The notes: generated by a model from the letters alone, not told the origin. Numbered from the stretch's first letter, positions 17,984-29,146 are shown. The stretch: DNA of 64,000 bases from Streptomyces sp. P3 (GCA_016893485.2 JAFEKX020000001.1:124001-188000); one strand, 5' to 3'. Numbers and translations are program-made.

Positions 17984-18854
17984 CGCGATGACCGCACTGT
18001 CACGTGGCGCCCGCGCCCTGTTCCTGTCCGGCGCGGCCGTCTTCTTCGGACTGCCCCTGCTCTGGCTGCTCCTGGCCCCCACCCGCACGGCCGACGACCT
18101 GACCACCGGTTCACCCTTCGGCTTCGGCTCCCTGGGCAACGTGGGCAGCGCCTGGTCACACCTGACGTCGTACAACGACGGTGAGATCACCCTGTGGATC
18201 GGCAACTCGATCCTCTACGCCGCGGCCAGCGTGGCCCTCGCCCTCCTGCTGTGCGTGCCCGCGGGCTACGCGCTCGCCAAACACACCTTCGCCGGCCGCC
18301 GGACACTGCTGACCCTCTCGATCGTGACGATGATCCTGCCCCCGGCCGCACTGGTGCTCCCCCTCTACCTGGAGATGTCAGCGATCAACCTCACCGGCAC
18401 GGTCTGGTCGGTGATCCTCCCGCTGTCGTTCTACCCCTTCGGCGTCTACCTGGCCTTCTTGCACTTCCAAACCAATGTGCCCGACAGCCTGCTGGATGCC
18501 GGACGCATCGACGGGGCCAGTGAACTGCGGTTGTTCTGGTCTGTCGCGCTACCGCTCGCCCGCCCCGCCATCGCACTGATCGCCTTCTTCGGCTTCGTCC
18601 GTTGCTGGACCGACTTCTTCCTGCCCTTCGTGATGCTCTCGGACGACCGCACCTTCACCCTCCAACTCGGCCTGATGTCCCTGCTGCAGTCCACCGGCGC
18701 CGTCAACAACTCCAGCGGCTTCGCCGACCTCGACATCCACCAGCCGGAAGCTGCCCTTGCCGGACTCGTCGCCTGCGCGCCGCTGCTCATCGGATTCGTC
18801 CTCGCCCAGCGCTTCCTGCGCACCGGCCTGCTGGCCGGAGCGGAGAAGGGCTGA
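17976..18854 (+). CDS. Carbohydrate ABC transporter permease, second subunit
   Basis: Intact, 292 residues from GTG 17976. MalG/UgpE-type permease with six membrane segments (ARALFLSGAAVFFGLPLLWL ... ALAGLVACAPLLIGFVLAQR) and the EAA loop LLDAGRIDGASELRLFWSVA. It overlaps the first permease by 8 bases and pairs with it to form the importer channel. The next gene begins 36 bases downstream with its own strong ribosome-binding site. Confidence 0.9.
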   Translation: MNDAMTALSRGARALFLSGAAVFFGLPLLWLLLAPTRTADDLTTGSPFGFGSLGNVGSAWSHLTSYNDGEITLWIGNSILYAAASVALALLLCVPAGYALAKHTFAGRRTLLTLSIVTMILPPAALVLPLYLEMSAINLTGTVWSVILPLSFYPFGVYLAFLHFQTNVPDSLLDAGRIDGASELRLFWSVALPLARPAIALIAFFGFVRCWTDFFLPFVMLSDDRTFTLQLGLMSLLQSTGAVNNSSGFADLDIHQPEAALAGLVACAPLLIGFVLAQRFLRTGLLAGAEKG

Positions 18855-18890
18855 TGCGCAGAGAAGCGCCCACTGGAAGGAGAGGGAACG

Positions 18891-20668
18891 TTGGACGAAG
18901 CACGTAGCCGACTCGCCTCCGAGGTAAGGGAATTGGTCGAGCCTGTCACGTCCCGCTTCAGCGCGGGCCGGGCGCGCGTCCGGCTCGGCGTGAACACCGC
19001 GATCCACGACGACACGGCCGCCGAGCTGGAGGCGTTCGCCCGCCCGCTATGGGGGCTCGCGCCCCTCGCCGCCGGTGAACAAGCAGTGCCCCACGCCGAG
19101 TTGTGGGTCGAGGGACTCGCTCACGGCAGCGATCCCGAGCACTCCGAGTACTGGGGCGAGCCGGCCGACCACGACCAGCGCATCGTGGAGATGGCCGCCA
19201 TCGGTTTCGCGCTCGCCCTCGCCCCCGAGCAGTGGTGGGACCCACTGAGCGGTCCCGAACGCGACCGGCTCGCACACTGGCTGCTCAGCGCGCTGCCCCG
19301 GGCGACCTCCGACAACAACTGGCTTTTCTTCCCGGTGCTGATCGCCCTGGGTCTCGACCGGGTGGGAGTGCGTTACGACCGCTCGCTGATCACCATGCGC
19401 CTCGATCGTCTGGAGACCTTCTGGCTCGGTGACGGCTGGTATGCGGACGGGCCCACCGAACGACGCGACTACTACGTCCCGTGGTCGATGCACTTCTACG
19501 GCCTGCTGTACGACACGCTCACCGACGGCGACCGTTTCAAGGACCGCGCGGCCCGGTTCGCCGGCGACTTCCGGCACTGGTTCGCCGACGACGGCGCGGC
19601 CGTTCCGTACGGCCGCAGCCTGACCTACCGCTGGGCGCAGGCCGCCTTCTGGGGCGCGCTGCCGTTCGCGGGCGTCGACGTGCTGCCGTGGGGTCAGATC
19701 AAGGGGTATCTGCTGCGGCATCTGCGCTGGTGGCACGGGCGTCCGGTGACCGGACCCGACGGTGTGCTGTCCATCGGCTACGGCTATCCGCAACCCGCGC
19801 TGGCCGAGCAGTACAACGCCTTCGGCTCCCCCTACTGGTCGCTCAAGGCGTATCTGCCGCTCGCGTTGCCCGCCCAGCACGCGTTCTGGACCGCGCGGGA
19901 GGAGGCGCCACCCGCACTGCCCACCGTCAGTGCCCAGCCGCACGCGGGCGCGGTCCTCATGCGGGCATCCGGTGACGTCAGCCTGCTCGCCGGACGCCAG
20001 CACCACCCATGGGTGCGCCATGGTGCCGAGAAGTACGCCAAGTTCGCGTACTCGACCCGTTTCGGCTTCAGCCTTCCCAACGGCACGCTCGGACTCGAAC
20101 AGGGCGCCCACGACTCGATGTTGGCGTTGAGCGACGACGGCGGGACCCACTACCGAGTGCGCGAGCAGCCGACCGACCCCAGGTCACGGCCGACACGGTC
20201 CGCAGCACCTGGCACCCCTGGCCCGATGTGGAGATCACCACCTGGCTGACGGCCACCGCGCCCTGGCATGTGCGCACCCACCGCATCCGCACCGCTCGTG
20301 CCTTGCACACCGGCGAGGGCGGCTTCGCCGTCGACCGGGACGCGGGCACCGACCGCGAGACCGGGCCCGCGTACGCGAGGGTGTCGGCCCCCGCGGGACT
20401 CACCGGACTGCACGACCTCGACGGCCGACGCGAGGGCGAGGTCGTCGACTGCCTGCCCGGCACGAACGTCCTCGCACGACGCACCGCCCTGCCCGTCCTC
20501 CTCGGGCGACTCCCGCCCGGCGAGCACTGGTTGAAGTGCGCCGTGCTCGGTGTCCCGAGCGGCGACGAAGCCGAGACGACCTGGCGGCAACCGCCGGCCA
20601 CCGCACCCCTTCCGACCATCGCGCACCCCACGACCACAGCACATCCGACCATGGGAGACGGGACTTGA
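18891..20668 (+). CDS. DUF2264-family protein (one frame break)
   Basis: TTG start at 18891 is set by GGAAGGAGAGGG just upstream. The first ~430 residues (RLGVNTAIHDDTAAELEAFA, SDNNWLFFPVLIALGLDRVG, WYADGPTERRDYYVPWSMHF) match DUF2264, an all-helical barrel family of polysaccharide-degradation loci, some members of which act as glycosidases on uronic-acid sugars. No signal peptide, so intracellular; it probably acts on imported oligosaccharide. A shift near 20180 continues with TADTVRSTWHPWPDVEITTW to 20668 (591 residues). W-Y-A-D-G-P and D-N-N-W are the conserved active-site-like motifs. The stop overlaps the next start (TTGA). Confidence 0.75.
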
Positions 20669-23311
20669 GACTCAGAAACCTGTCCGTACTGGCCGCCGTG
20701 ACCGCGCTGCTGACCTTCCCGGTCCAGGCGCAGGCGGCACAGTCCGGCCACACCTATTACGTCGCGCCCCGAGGAAGCGACCAGGCACACGGTACGCAGG
20801 CGAGCCCACTGCGCACCATCGGCGCCTGCCTCCAACACGTCCGCCCCGGCGACACCTGCCTGATCCACCACGGCACCTACCGCGAACAGCTCACTCCTCC
20901 CTCCGGCAGCAAGAGCGCCCCCGTCACGATCGCCGCCTATGGCGACGGACCGGTGACCGTCGACGGGACCGATCAGGTGACCGGCTGGAAGGACGTCGGC
21001 GGCGGACTGGTCGCGGCCGACACCGACCTGCCGCCCGACCCCGACTTCAACGCGGTGTTCCTGGACAACACCCGCGCGGCAGAGGGTCGTTGGCCCAACT
21101 CCGGGCCCGATCCACTGAACGCCACCTGGGCGGAGGCCGACACCACCTCGACCGACCAGCACATCGACGACAGCGACCTGCCCGACGCCGACTGGACCGG
21201 CGCCACGGTCCACCTGTGGGCGGGCTCCAACCCCTGGGCTCAACAGACCGGCACGGTCACCGCCGCCACACCGGGCCAACTGGACTTCAAGGGCGGCAAC
21301 TACCGTTGCCCGCCCTGTGCATGGGCAACCAGACCTACCGCAACTACTACCTCGTCGGGTCGAAGGCCGCCCTCGACCAGCCCGGGGAGTGGTATTACGA
21401 CAAGGCAGCGCACCGGCTCTACCTGGTCCCCCGAAGGGCGGCATCGCCGGACACACCGTGACCGCCAAGCACCGGCTGTGGGGCGTCGACCTCAGCAACA
21501 GCTCGTACGTCACCGTGCGGGGGCTGAACCTGTGGGGAACCTCCCTACGAACAGGCGCCTCCAGTACGGGAGTTGTGGTCGACGGGTTGCACGCCACGTA
21601 CATCTCCGAGTTCTCCACGCTGCCCATGCCACCGGACAGCGATCTCGCGGTCCCGCCCTTCGAGGGCAACATCGTCGCCTCCCGCATCCTCGACTCCGGT
21701 GTACAGATCCTCGGCAACGGCAACACCCTCAGGAACAGTGAGATCGCCCAGTCGGCCGGCGACGGCGTCCTGGTCCGTGGCACCGGGAACACCGTCACCG
21801 ACAACTACATCCACGACGTCGGCTGGATGGGCAGTTACACCCGGGCATCGAGATCAACGGCAACGGCCACACCGTCACCCACAACACGATCCGGCGCACC
21901 GGACGAGCGGCCATCGACACCGCCTGGCAGCTCAACGGCACGGAGTTCCACGACAACCGCATCGCCCACAACGACATCTCCGAGGCGATGCGCACCTCCC
22001 GCGACGGCTCGCCCTTCTACGTCTGCTGCAGCCTGAACGGCTCAGGCACCTCGATCGACCACAACACCGCGCACGACGCCGACGGCCAGAACGGCTACTA
22101 CGTCGACAACTACTCGGGCCACTTCCGGCTGCATCACAACGTGGCCTGGAACACCGGAAGCCGGGGTGTTTACTTCAACGGCCACACCGGCCCCAGTATC
22201 GCGAATGAGGACCACAACTCCAGCTACGGAGTGGGCATCAACGTCGCTTCGACCGCCCTCGGCGGCGCCACGGACGCGTCCGGCTCGTACTTCAGCAACA
22301 TCGTCGGCCCCAAGCCGGTCACCGCGACGAAGGCCGGAGACCCGCTGCCGGTCGTCCGCTCCAACCTGATCGGCTCCAACCCCGGCTACGCGGACGCCGT
22401 CAACGGTGAGCTGTGGCTGACGCCGGGTTCGCCCGCCATCGACGCGGGCGAAATGGTCGACGGCATCACCACCGACGCCCTGGGTACCGCCCCCGACCAG
22501 GGCGCCTACGAGTACGGCGCACCCATCTGGTCGGCCGGCTGCGATCTGCCCGGCTGCCAACAGCGAGTGCGGCACGGCAGTTGGACGGCTACCGCAAGCG
22601 ACGGCACCGACGCCTCCGCCACCGTCGACGGAGACATCAACACCCGCTGGACGGGCGCCGCACCGCAGAACGCCGGCCAGTTCCTGACCGTCGACCTCGG
22701 CGAGAGCAAGACCTTCGACCGGCTCTCCCTCGACGCGGGCCGCGACACCAGCGGCCAGCCGTACGGCTTCGCCGTCTCCGTGAGCCGCGACGGCACGCAC
22801 TGGGGTGAGCCGCTCGCCCGGGTCCTGGGCCGTTCCTTCACGCAGGACGCGGTGTTCCCCGGCAGACCACCGCCCGCTACGTGCGCATCACGCTCACCAC
22901 GGGCGGCCCCACTCCCTGGGTCGTCAACGACATCCGCCTGTACGGTGACGGACCCGACGCCGCCTCGACACTCCAGGCGGAGCAGGCCACGGAGGTAGGG
23001 GAGCAATCCGCGGCACCGCGGCGGATTCCCTCCGGGGCGGGGACCGGGTGGGCTTCCGCCAGGCGAACCTGAGCGGCGAGCACCTCACCCTGCGCCTCGC
23101 CCCGGCCTGCGATCGCGGCTGCTCACTTCAGCTGCGCCTGGACAAGCCGGACGGTCGCGTGGTGGCAGTGATACCGCTGAAGGGCACCGGTGGCTGGCAG
23201 GAGCGATCCGTGGCCCTCAGGCACACGGTCACCGGATCACACGACCTGTACGTCGTGGCGGCGGGCACCGGCCCGGTGGCCCAGTTGGACTGGCTGACCA
23301 TCAGACCCTGA
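20665..23311 (+). CDS. Secreted parallel beta-helix protein with F5/8-type and CBM6-like domains (several frame breaks)
   Basis: TTG 20665 overlaps the previous stop. Signal peptide: LRNLSVLAAVTALLTFPVQA, then cleavage near AQA-AQS. A parallel beta-helix with DUF1565-like start (TYYVAPRGSDQAHGTQASPL) runs to ~residue 610, with repeated N-x-I-x-x-N turns (NGNTLRNSEIAQSAGDGVLV, GNTVTDNYIHDVGWMGSYT). A discoidin-like F5/8 domain follows (TVDGDINTRWTGAAPQNAGQ), then a CBM6-like end (LRLDKPDGRVVAVIPLKGTG) to 23311. Frame changes occur near 21315, 21440, 21840, 22865 and 23040. It is probably an extracellular polysaccharide lyase or hydrolase with two sugar-binding domains. It is the last gene of the importer operon and faces GH95. 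Confidence 0.75.
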
Positions 23312-23401
23312 CCAGCGCGGTGCGAAAGCGTGGCGTCGAGTCCGCGACGGCCCGGCAGGCCGCCTCGGACCCGACGCCACACCAACGTCCTCCCGGGTCC
23401 G

Positions 23402-25715
23402 CTACGGCAGACCCCAGGCGGGCCCCGGCTCACTGACGGCGACGGGCGCGATGACGAGATCGGGACGGGAAGCGGCGTGGACGAGCACCTCACGGCCCCG
23501 GGGAAGGTCGATGGCGAGGGTGCCCTCTCCCAGATCGTGGGTCTGGGCGGGAGTGCCGTCGTCCAGCAGCACCGTGAGGGTCCCGGTCAGGCCGTGCCGC
23601 AGCTTGAGCGGTTCGCCCGCCAGGCTTCTGATCCTGATGAACCGGGTCACCCCGGCTTTTCGCACAGCGCTGACCAGGAAGGCGCCCTGGGTGCGGAAGT
23701 CGTGCAGGGTGACGTCCGCCCAGGAGGACGGAACGGCCGGGAAGACGCGGATCACGCCGCCCCAGCTCTGGCAGAACATGTCGTGCAGCGACTGCGAGGC
23801 GGACAGCGGCGTCTCGATGACCGGCCCGGCCTCGGTGTAGTGCGTGTTGGCACGGCAGGGATAGCGCGTGGTCGGGTCGAAGAACTTCCGCAGATACGTG
23901 ATCGCGGTGTCTCCGTCACCGGTCATCGCGTACATGGAGGCGGCCCCGGTGTAGCTGTAGCCCCGGTGAGCGCCGGTCAGCGCGTGCCAGTGGGTCACCG
24001 ACTTCGTGATCAGGTCGCGGCTGCCGGGCTGGTCCCAGTTGACGAGATACAGCGGGTACACCATCAGCAGATGCGAGTAGTGCCGGTGGGACTGCGCGTA
24101 GGGGTGTCGGCGCCGATCATGAAGCCGTTCTCGTCGACCGGGTAGGGCGTGAGCCTCGCCAGCACCTCCTGCCACCGTGGTGTCAACTCGTCGTCAATCT
24201 CGAGCAGTTGGGCGGACTCGATGAGCGTCTGGCAGCCCCAGCGGATGAGGGCCAGGTCGTAGTTCGTGTCCTGGGGCGGCACGACGGGGTATTCGGGCGA
24301 GAGCGTGCTGGGCAGGTGGAGTCTGCCGTCGCTGCCCGGGGTGAGGAAGTGGAGGTAGTAGTTGATCGCCCGGCGCAGCACGGGATAGATCGTGTCGCGC
24401 AGCAGCGCCTTGTCCATGCTGTGCCGGTAGGACAGCCACACGTTGTGCAGTGCCCAGGTGAGGTCGCCGGTCTCGGCGCCTGTTCCCGGTCGGCCCACCT
24501 CGCGGTTGGCGAACATGTCGGAACTGCGGCCGATGCCGGAGCTGTCCGCCTGATAGGCAGTGGGCACGTTGGCGGCGAGCTGTTCCTGGTTCTGGCGCAG
24601 CGTGGTGGCGAGCGAGTCCAGCTCAGGGTGGTTGAAGCCATGGATGAGCCAGTACTCCAACTGGACATTGAGGTTCCACCACACCGCGGGCCAGGGCGTG
24701 GGCTCCAGCCACGGCCCGGAGGTGGCCATGACGGGTCCGCCGGCGCGGCTGGCGGAGGCGACCTTGTAGAGCTGGATCCAGTGGAAGCTCTGCAGGCGTT
24801 GGTCGGGGAACGAGACGAAGCTCTTGCGGTAGAACGTGTGCCACCACTGGGTGTGCCGTCGTCTGAGGGTGCCGTACGTAGCGGCGCGCCGGAGATTGCG
24901 CAGCGAAGCGGTTTCGGCTGCGGTGTCGGAGGGCGAGCTGTGTCCGACGCTGAGCAGCAGGTCGTGCCCGGTGTGGCGGTAGGCGGTGGCGGTCTGGCCA
25001 CCGCCTATCAGGGGCTGGAGGACCTGCTCGGTGCCGTCGGCGGAACTCCTGGTCGTCCAGGGCGGGTTGGCGGTGTAGCCGGAGGGCGGGGCCTCGCTGA
25101 TGCGCCGGGGCTGAGGGCTTCCTCGGGGTGAAACGTCCAGGTGACCCGTTCGTCGCCGGCAGCCGTCACGTGGGCGGCGAAGACCTCGTCGTGGATGAGG
25201 GCGGAGAGGGTGAGCGCGCCCGCGGTGGTGGTGACGGTGCCGGTGAGCTCGGCGTTCCACAGGCTCAGCCGCCAGTCGACGGAGGTGATGGTGCCGACCG
25301 GTTCGAGCGTGAGATGGCCGACCGGCAGACGGCAGGTTCCCCAGCCGCTGCCGAACTCGGGCCGATGGTCCTGGACGCGGCCGTGCTTGACGGTGAAACG
25401 GATCTGGTTGGCGCCCGGCTCCTGGTACACCATGCTGCCGAGTAACCCGTCGCCGAGGAACGGCCCCTGGTGCCAGAGGGTGGGCAGCTTCTTCCACAGC
25501 AGATCCTGGCCCCGCAGGAACTTCTCCCATGCACCGTCGGCGCGCATGGTGTTCCGGATTCTCCAGGGACTTCTGCCTGCCCGCATCACGTCGACGGGCT
25601 CCTCGGCATGAGCCGTCTCCCCGGGCACGGCCACAGCAGCAACTCCACCCAGCGCGGTACCGAGTACGACTCTGCGGGGCACCGGCGAGCGATTCCCCGG
25701 CTGCGAGATCATCAT
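23402..25715 (-). CDS. Tat-exported GH95-type glycoside hydrolase (two frame breaks)
   Basis: ATG 25715. Twin-arginine signal (PVPRRVVLGTALGGVAAVAV) then a GH95-like N-terminal beta domain (FLGDGLLGSMVYQEPGANQI). Frame breaks near 25085 and 24115 split it. The alpha/alpha barrel carries the family motif W-N-L-N (GPRCGGT region in the wrong frame reads PAVWWNLNVQLEYWLIHGFN), the LSPEY strand, and HRHYSHLLMVYPL. In characterised members these are the catalytic Asn pair and Asp/His region of alpha-1,2-L-fucosidase/alpha-galactosidase. ~770 residues, normal. It converges with the beta-helix gene, and its promoter region carries an ATACA-TGTAT palindrome. Likely trims side chains before uptake. 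Confidence 0.8.
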
Positions 25716-25740
25716 CGTCCTCCAGAACTGACGGTCACTT

Positions 25741-25900
25741 ATACATCGGGTGTATCTGGGAACCTAGGCACGCCATGAACCGCTGTCAATGACCTCGACG
25801 GGCGGCCATCAAGGCCCAAAGTCGCTTACGAACGGGACGATTTCAGAACTCCTGCGCACATCACCAATCTCGAACGAAGTCCTTGACTCCTCCGATGTAT
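25741..25900. promoter_or_regulatory. Divergent control region with paired CCGATGTAT boxes
   Basis: ATACATCGGGTGTAT at 25741-25755 is a palindrome (arms ATACA/TGTAT) 26 bases before the GH95 start. The 9-mer CCGATGTAT occurs there on the minus strand (25741-25749) and again on the plus strand at 25892-25900, after a TTGACT box (25883-25888), upstream of the start codon at 25983. A related CGGATGTAT lies over the lacI start. The arrangement suggests one regulator acting on both divergent units. Confidence 0.5.
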
Positions 25901-25982
25901 TGCAGTCTTCTGCCTTCGCGTTGCTCACCGCGCACGACGCGTTCGGCTCGCGGCCGACGCCCCACCGGAAGGAGAGCGCCCC

Positions 25983-26010
25983 ATGCGCAGGGTCACTATC
26001 CGGCACTTAG
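25983..26010 (+). pseudogene. 5' stub of a gene cut by an insertion element
   Basis: GGAAGGAG at 25969-25976 precedes ATG CGC AGG GTC ACT ATC CGG CAC, an excellent start, but the reading frame runs into the IS5-type element after about nine codons. The original gene's product cannot be known. Its promoter carries the CCGATGTAT box shared with the GH95 and lacI genes, so it was probably part of the polysaccharide regulon. The rest of the gene is absent to the right of the element. Confidence 0.6.
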
Positions 26011-26908
26011 AAGTCCTAGCTGAAGCTGTTGATCATGTGCCTTTCGGCTTGGGTGGTCATTGGTCTGGTCGTGGGGAAACGTCAGTCGCGGCCATGGATC
26101 GTGTCGGATGAACTGTGGTCGCCCATCGGGCCGTTGCCGCCCGAGCCGGGTCCGAAGCTGGTCGAGGGCAGGGGCGCGGATACCGGACCGTCAGGCGCTG
26201 TGCGGGAGCCTGTTCGTGCTGCACACCGGTATCCAGTGGGAGTACCTGCCGCAGGAACTCGGTTTCGGCTCGGGGATGACCTGCTGGCGGCGGCTGGCCG
26301 CGTGGAACGAGGCCGGCGTCTCGGACGCGCTGCACCTGGTGCTGCTGAAGAAGCTGCGGGTGGCGAAGAACCTGGACTGGTCGCGGGCAGTGATCGACTC
26401 CTCCCCGTGCGGGCCGCTCGGCGCGGCCCGAAAGCGGGCCCAGCCCAGTCGACCGCGCGCGGCCGGGCAGCAAGCACCATGTCCCGACCGACAGCCAGGG
26501 CATCCCACTCGCGGTGTCACTGACCGGCGGAATCCGCAACGACGTCACCCAGTTGCTGCCCTTGCTCGACAAGGTTCCGGCCGCGGCCGGTGTCGTCGGC
26601 CAGCCCAGATACCGGCCCGACGCGCTCCTGGCGGGCCGTGGCTACGACCACGACAAGTACCGGCGCTTGCTCTGGGCCCGCGGCATCCGCCCGGTCATCG
26701 CCGAACGAGGCACGGAACACGGCTAGGGCCTCGGCATCTTCCGTTACGTGCGTTACGTGGTCGAGCGCACCATGGCTTGGCTGCACGGCTTCCGCCGTCT
26801 GCGGATCCGCTGGGAACGACACGATGACATCCACGAAGCCGTCCTCGGCCTCGCCACCCGCCTCATCACCCACCGCCACGTCCAACGCCTTTGTTAGGAC
26901 CTCCTAGC
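26007..26908 (+). mobile_element. IS5-family insertion element
   Basis: About 900 bases with imperfect terminal repeats: TTAGAAGTCCTAGC at the left end and, on the other strand, CTAGGAGGTCCTAAC at the right. It interrupts a gene start at 25983. The flanking CTAG/TTAG-type sequences are consistent with insertion at a TA or CTAG target, but the exact duplication cannot be fixed. The single gene inside is a broken IS5-type transposase, so the element is probably immobile. Confidence 0.75.
26075..26897 (+). pseudogene. IS5-family transposase, inactivated
   Basis: The N-terminal part (VSDELWSPIGPLPPEPG), the DUF4096-like region (HTGIQWEYLPQELGFGSGMT, CWRRLAAWNEAGVSDALH) and the DDE catalytic segments (VIDSSPCGPLG; ALLAGRGYDHDKYRRLL; RYVVERTMAWLHGFRRLR) are all present in order but in three frames. 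In addition a TAG stop at 26724-26726 cuts the last quarter. D, D and E positions are visible. Several defects at once suggest true decay. Confidence 0.85.
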
Positions 26909-26943
26909 CACACCCGAGTACGCCAGTCTCAGCAGCACGCACG

Positions 26944-27264
26944 CTAGGCGATCTCGGAGTCGATGCCGGTGATCACTGCGGGGCCGAGCGGCACGCTGTC
27001 CGCGTCGAGTCCGGCGTCCCGAAGCGCGGTGTCCGCGAGCTTCCGCGCCTCGCGCTCCGCGTCGGCGTTGGTGTCCGCCTCCACGGTGAGCCGGAGAGCG
27101 AAGGTGTTGTCGTCGTTGACCGCGAGCACGTCCAGGTCCTCGGCACTGCCCATCCTGGTGCCGTGCGGATCCGCGGGCCGCAGCGCCCGCCCCAGCCGCT
27201 GCCTAGCCGCATCGTCGATACCAGCGGTAAAGGTGCCCGGCACAGTGATCACATAGGTGGTCAT
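26944..27264 (-). CDS. Hypothetical cytosolic protein
   Basis: 106 residues. I choose ATG 27264 (MTTYVITVPGTFTAGIDD) over an upstream in-frame codon because the start reads like actinobacterial relatives. One alpha/beta domain: RLTVEADTNADAEREARKLA suggests a repeated-strand ferredoxin-like fold. No signal or membrane segment. Intact, in contrast to the IS remnant on its right end (39 bases away). I know no function. Confidence 0.7.
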   Translation of the reverse strand: MTTYVITVPGTFTAGIDDAARQRLGRALRPADPHGTRMGSAEDLDVLAVNDDNTFALRLTVEADTNADAEREARKLADTALRDAGLDADSVPLGPAVITGIDSEIA

Positions 27265-27508
27265 GAGAATCCTTCCGTCGCCTGCCACACCACATACCCC
27301 ACATCACAACAAGGATGACCAGCCCCCGCCGCAGGACGATCGCAGCCTGGGCGCCGGCCGCGAAGATCAAGTGACGGAACTGCCGACACCTGGCTCAACA
27401 AGGCGGGCACCGGCGACCGCTCCACGGGCTGACCACCAGCCTTCCGTCGAGTGCAACGGCCCCTGATCAGGTACGCGGTCGGGGCCCGCTCCCGTACCGA
27501 AATCTTCA

Positions 27509-27761
27509 TGGACGTTTCCGTCCGTCAAGCGCCAAAACCCGGCGTGCGACCGTCTTCTACTGCGCCAAGTGCGGGACCGCGCTCACCGGGGACCTGATGG
27601 CGCTTCGGGTCGTTCCGGACGTGGATGGCCCGGATAAGGACAGAGACAAGGGGCCGACGGGAGTGTCGGCCAGAGCGAGCCATCGATTGACCTTGAGAAC
27701 TGCGGGCCGAAGCAGAACGAGCGCGTTAGGGCCGGTTGCGCGGCGCCGTGCCCGGCCATGA
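27509..27761 (+). pseudogene. Zinc-ribbon protein N-terminal remnant
   Basis: ATG 27509 gives MDVSVRQAPKPGVRPS; a one-base shift then reads VFYCAKCGTALTGDLMALRV, a CxxC half zinc ribbon typical of a Streptomyces hypothetical family that begins this way and usually carries a second CxxC. After 27620 the frame degrades into R/S/G-rich sequence. Only the first ~35 residues are recognisable. Confidence 0.4.
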
Positions 27762-27989
27762 CGTCCTGGGCGCCTCGCCAACCGTAGGTGGCCTGCGCCG
27801 ACTCGCCGACCATGACCGGCCCCGGCGGGACCCTGCAGCTCTGCGGTGCGCGCGGGTTGTTGCCGAGTCGGGAGTGAGGAGTGTCGGTACGTCCTTCGCG
27901 GCTCTGCCCGGGTCGCTTCACCCGCCTGCTACCCCTTCCCCTCCCCACGCGGGCCGGTGGCCGACGCCGCGTGGGGGTGGCTCGGGCAG

Positions 27990-29014
27990 GGAGCTCGACG
28001 CCCAGGGGCGGTGTACGTTTCGCGGCGCGGCTCACGATCGCTGTCTCCACCTGGGTGATTCCGAGCCCGGACAGGTCGCGGGAGAGGAACCCGTAGAGCG
28101 CGGTCAGGTCGGGGAAGTACGCGGCGGCGTGCAGGTTCGAGGGGCCGGAAGTCGCAAACGCACCGTGGACGGCGGGGTGGTCGGCCAGGGCCTGTCCTGC
28201 GGCGGCCAGGTGGTCGGGGCCACGTGCAGCAGCAGCTTGGCCTCGATGGGCAGCCCGAGGCGGCGGGGGTCGACCAGGACCTGCGTCACCAGCCGCCCCT
28301 GCGCGGTCAGTTGGGCGACGCGCCGGCGCACCGTCGTCTCCGGGTGGCCCGTGCGGGCGGCCAGCGCGGCGGCGGGGAGCCGGGCGTCAGGGGGTGAGCG
28401 CGTCGATGAGGGACTGTTCCACAGGGTCGGTGTCGACGCCGTACGGTCCCGGGGAGCCGGCGGATGGCCGCGCCCGCTCAGTTGCCGGCTCCGCCTGAGG
28501 ATCGGTCCGGGACAGAGCGGTGCGCTCGGCGGGGGCTCAGGACGGTGTGCCGCCACTCGGAGGTGAGCCGGAAGACGTGCAGGATGGTGGCGCTGTCCAG
28601 GGAGGTGACCGCCTGTGTGGAGGGCAACTGGCGGAACACCAGCGGGTCGCGCGAGCCGGGCTCGGTCCGGGCCACCGCGAAGATCTCGTCGCCGGCGGTG
28701 GTGACGTCGATGAACGGGATGTCCTCCCGTGCCGCGAGCGCGGCCACGATCGTGTCGAGCTTTCCCCGCAGCACCCGGATCCGGAGGAACAGGGCGCCGG
28801 CCGAGCCGCCGTTGCGTGGCCGCGCGACCGGGGAGACCACCACCCGCACGGTGCCGTCCGCCGTGAGCGCGTGCAGGCGCCGGCGGACCGTGGCGGCGCC
28901 GAGGCCGAGCACCTGCGCCGCCCGCTCGGCCGTCAGACGCCCGTCGCACTGCAGGGCTGCCACCAGCCGCTGATCGGTGAGGCTGAGGACGGAATCCGCC
29001 GGAACGTTGGCCAT
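27990..29014 (-). CDS. Tandem Lrp/AsnC-family regulator (frame broken)
   Basis: ATG 29014. Two Lrp modules in one chain: first helix-turn-helix (LTDQRLVAALQCDGRLTAER, VLGLGAATVRRRLHALTADG) with its RAM-like domain (RIRVLRGKLDTIVAALAARE, FIDVTTAGDEIFAVART). After a shift near 28460 comes a second one (LPAAALAARTGHPETTVRRR, VAQLTAQGRLVTQVLVDPRR). After further shifts near 28220 and 28060 a last fragment reads METAIVSRAAKRTPPLG. The exact end is not resolvable. Such double-Lrp proteins are common in Streptomyces and bind amino-acid-like ligands. It diverges from the alpha/beta hydrolase at 29277. A degraded paralogue lies at 61.6-62.5 kb. Confidence 0.7.
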
Positions 29015-29146
29015 GAAGGCGAGTTTCGCTCATCCCGGCGTCGGATGCGGCCCTTTGTGCCGAGACCCGGACCAGCATGAAGAGCACGCGCTGCACACCG
29101 TCCCCCGGATGTCCGACGGGGACCCGAGCAACGGAGGGAGACGCCG

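Noticed and set aside
20665-23311. Calling the beta-helix region as three or four separate genes
   Set aside because: The pieces join into one signal-peptide protein with consecutive helix and CBM domains when one-base indels are allowed, and there are no separate starts with ribosome-binding sites.
23330-24145. Forward frame opposite GH95
   Set aside because: Shadow of the reverse-strand GH95 C-terminus, which carries known motifs.
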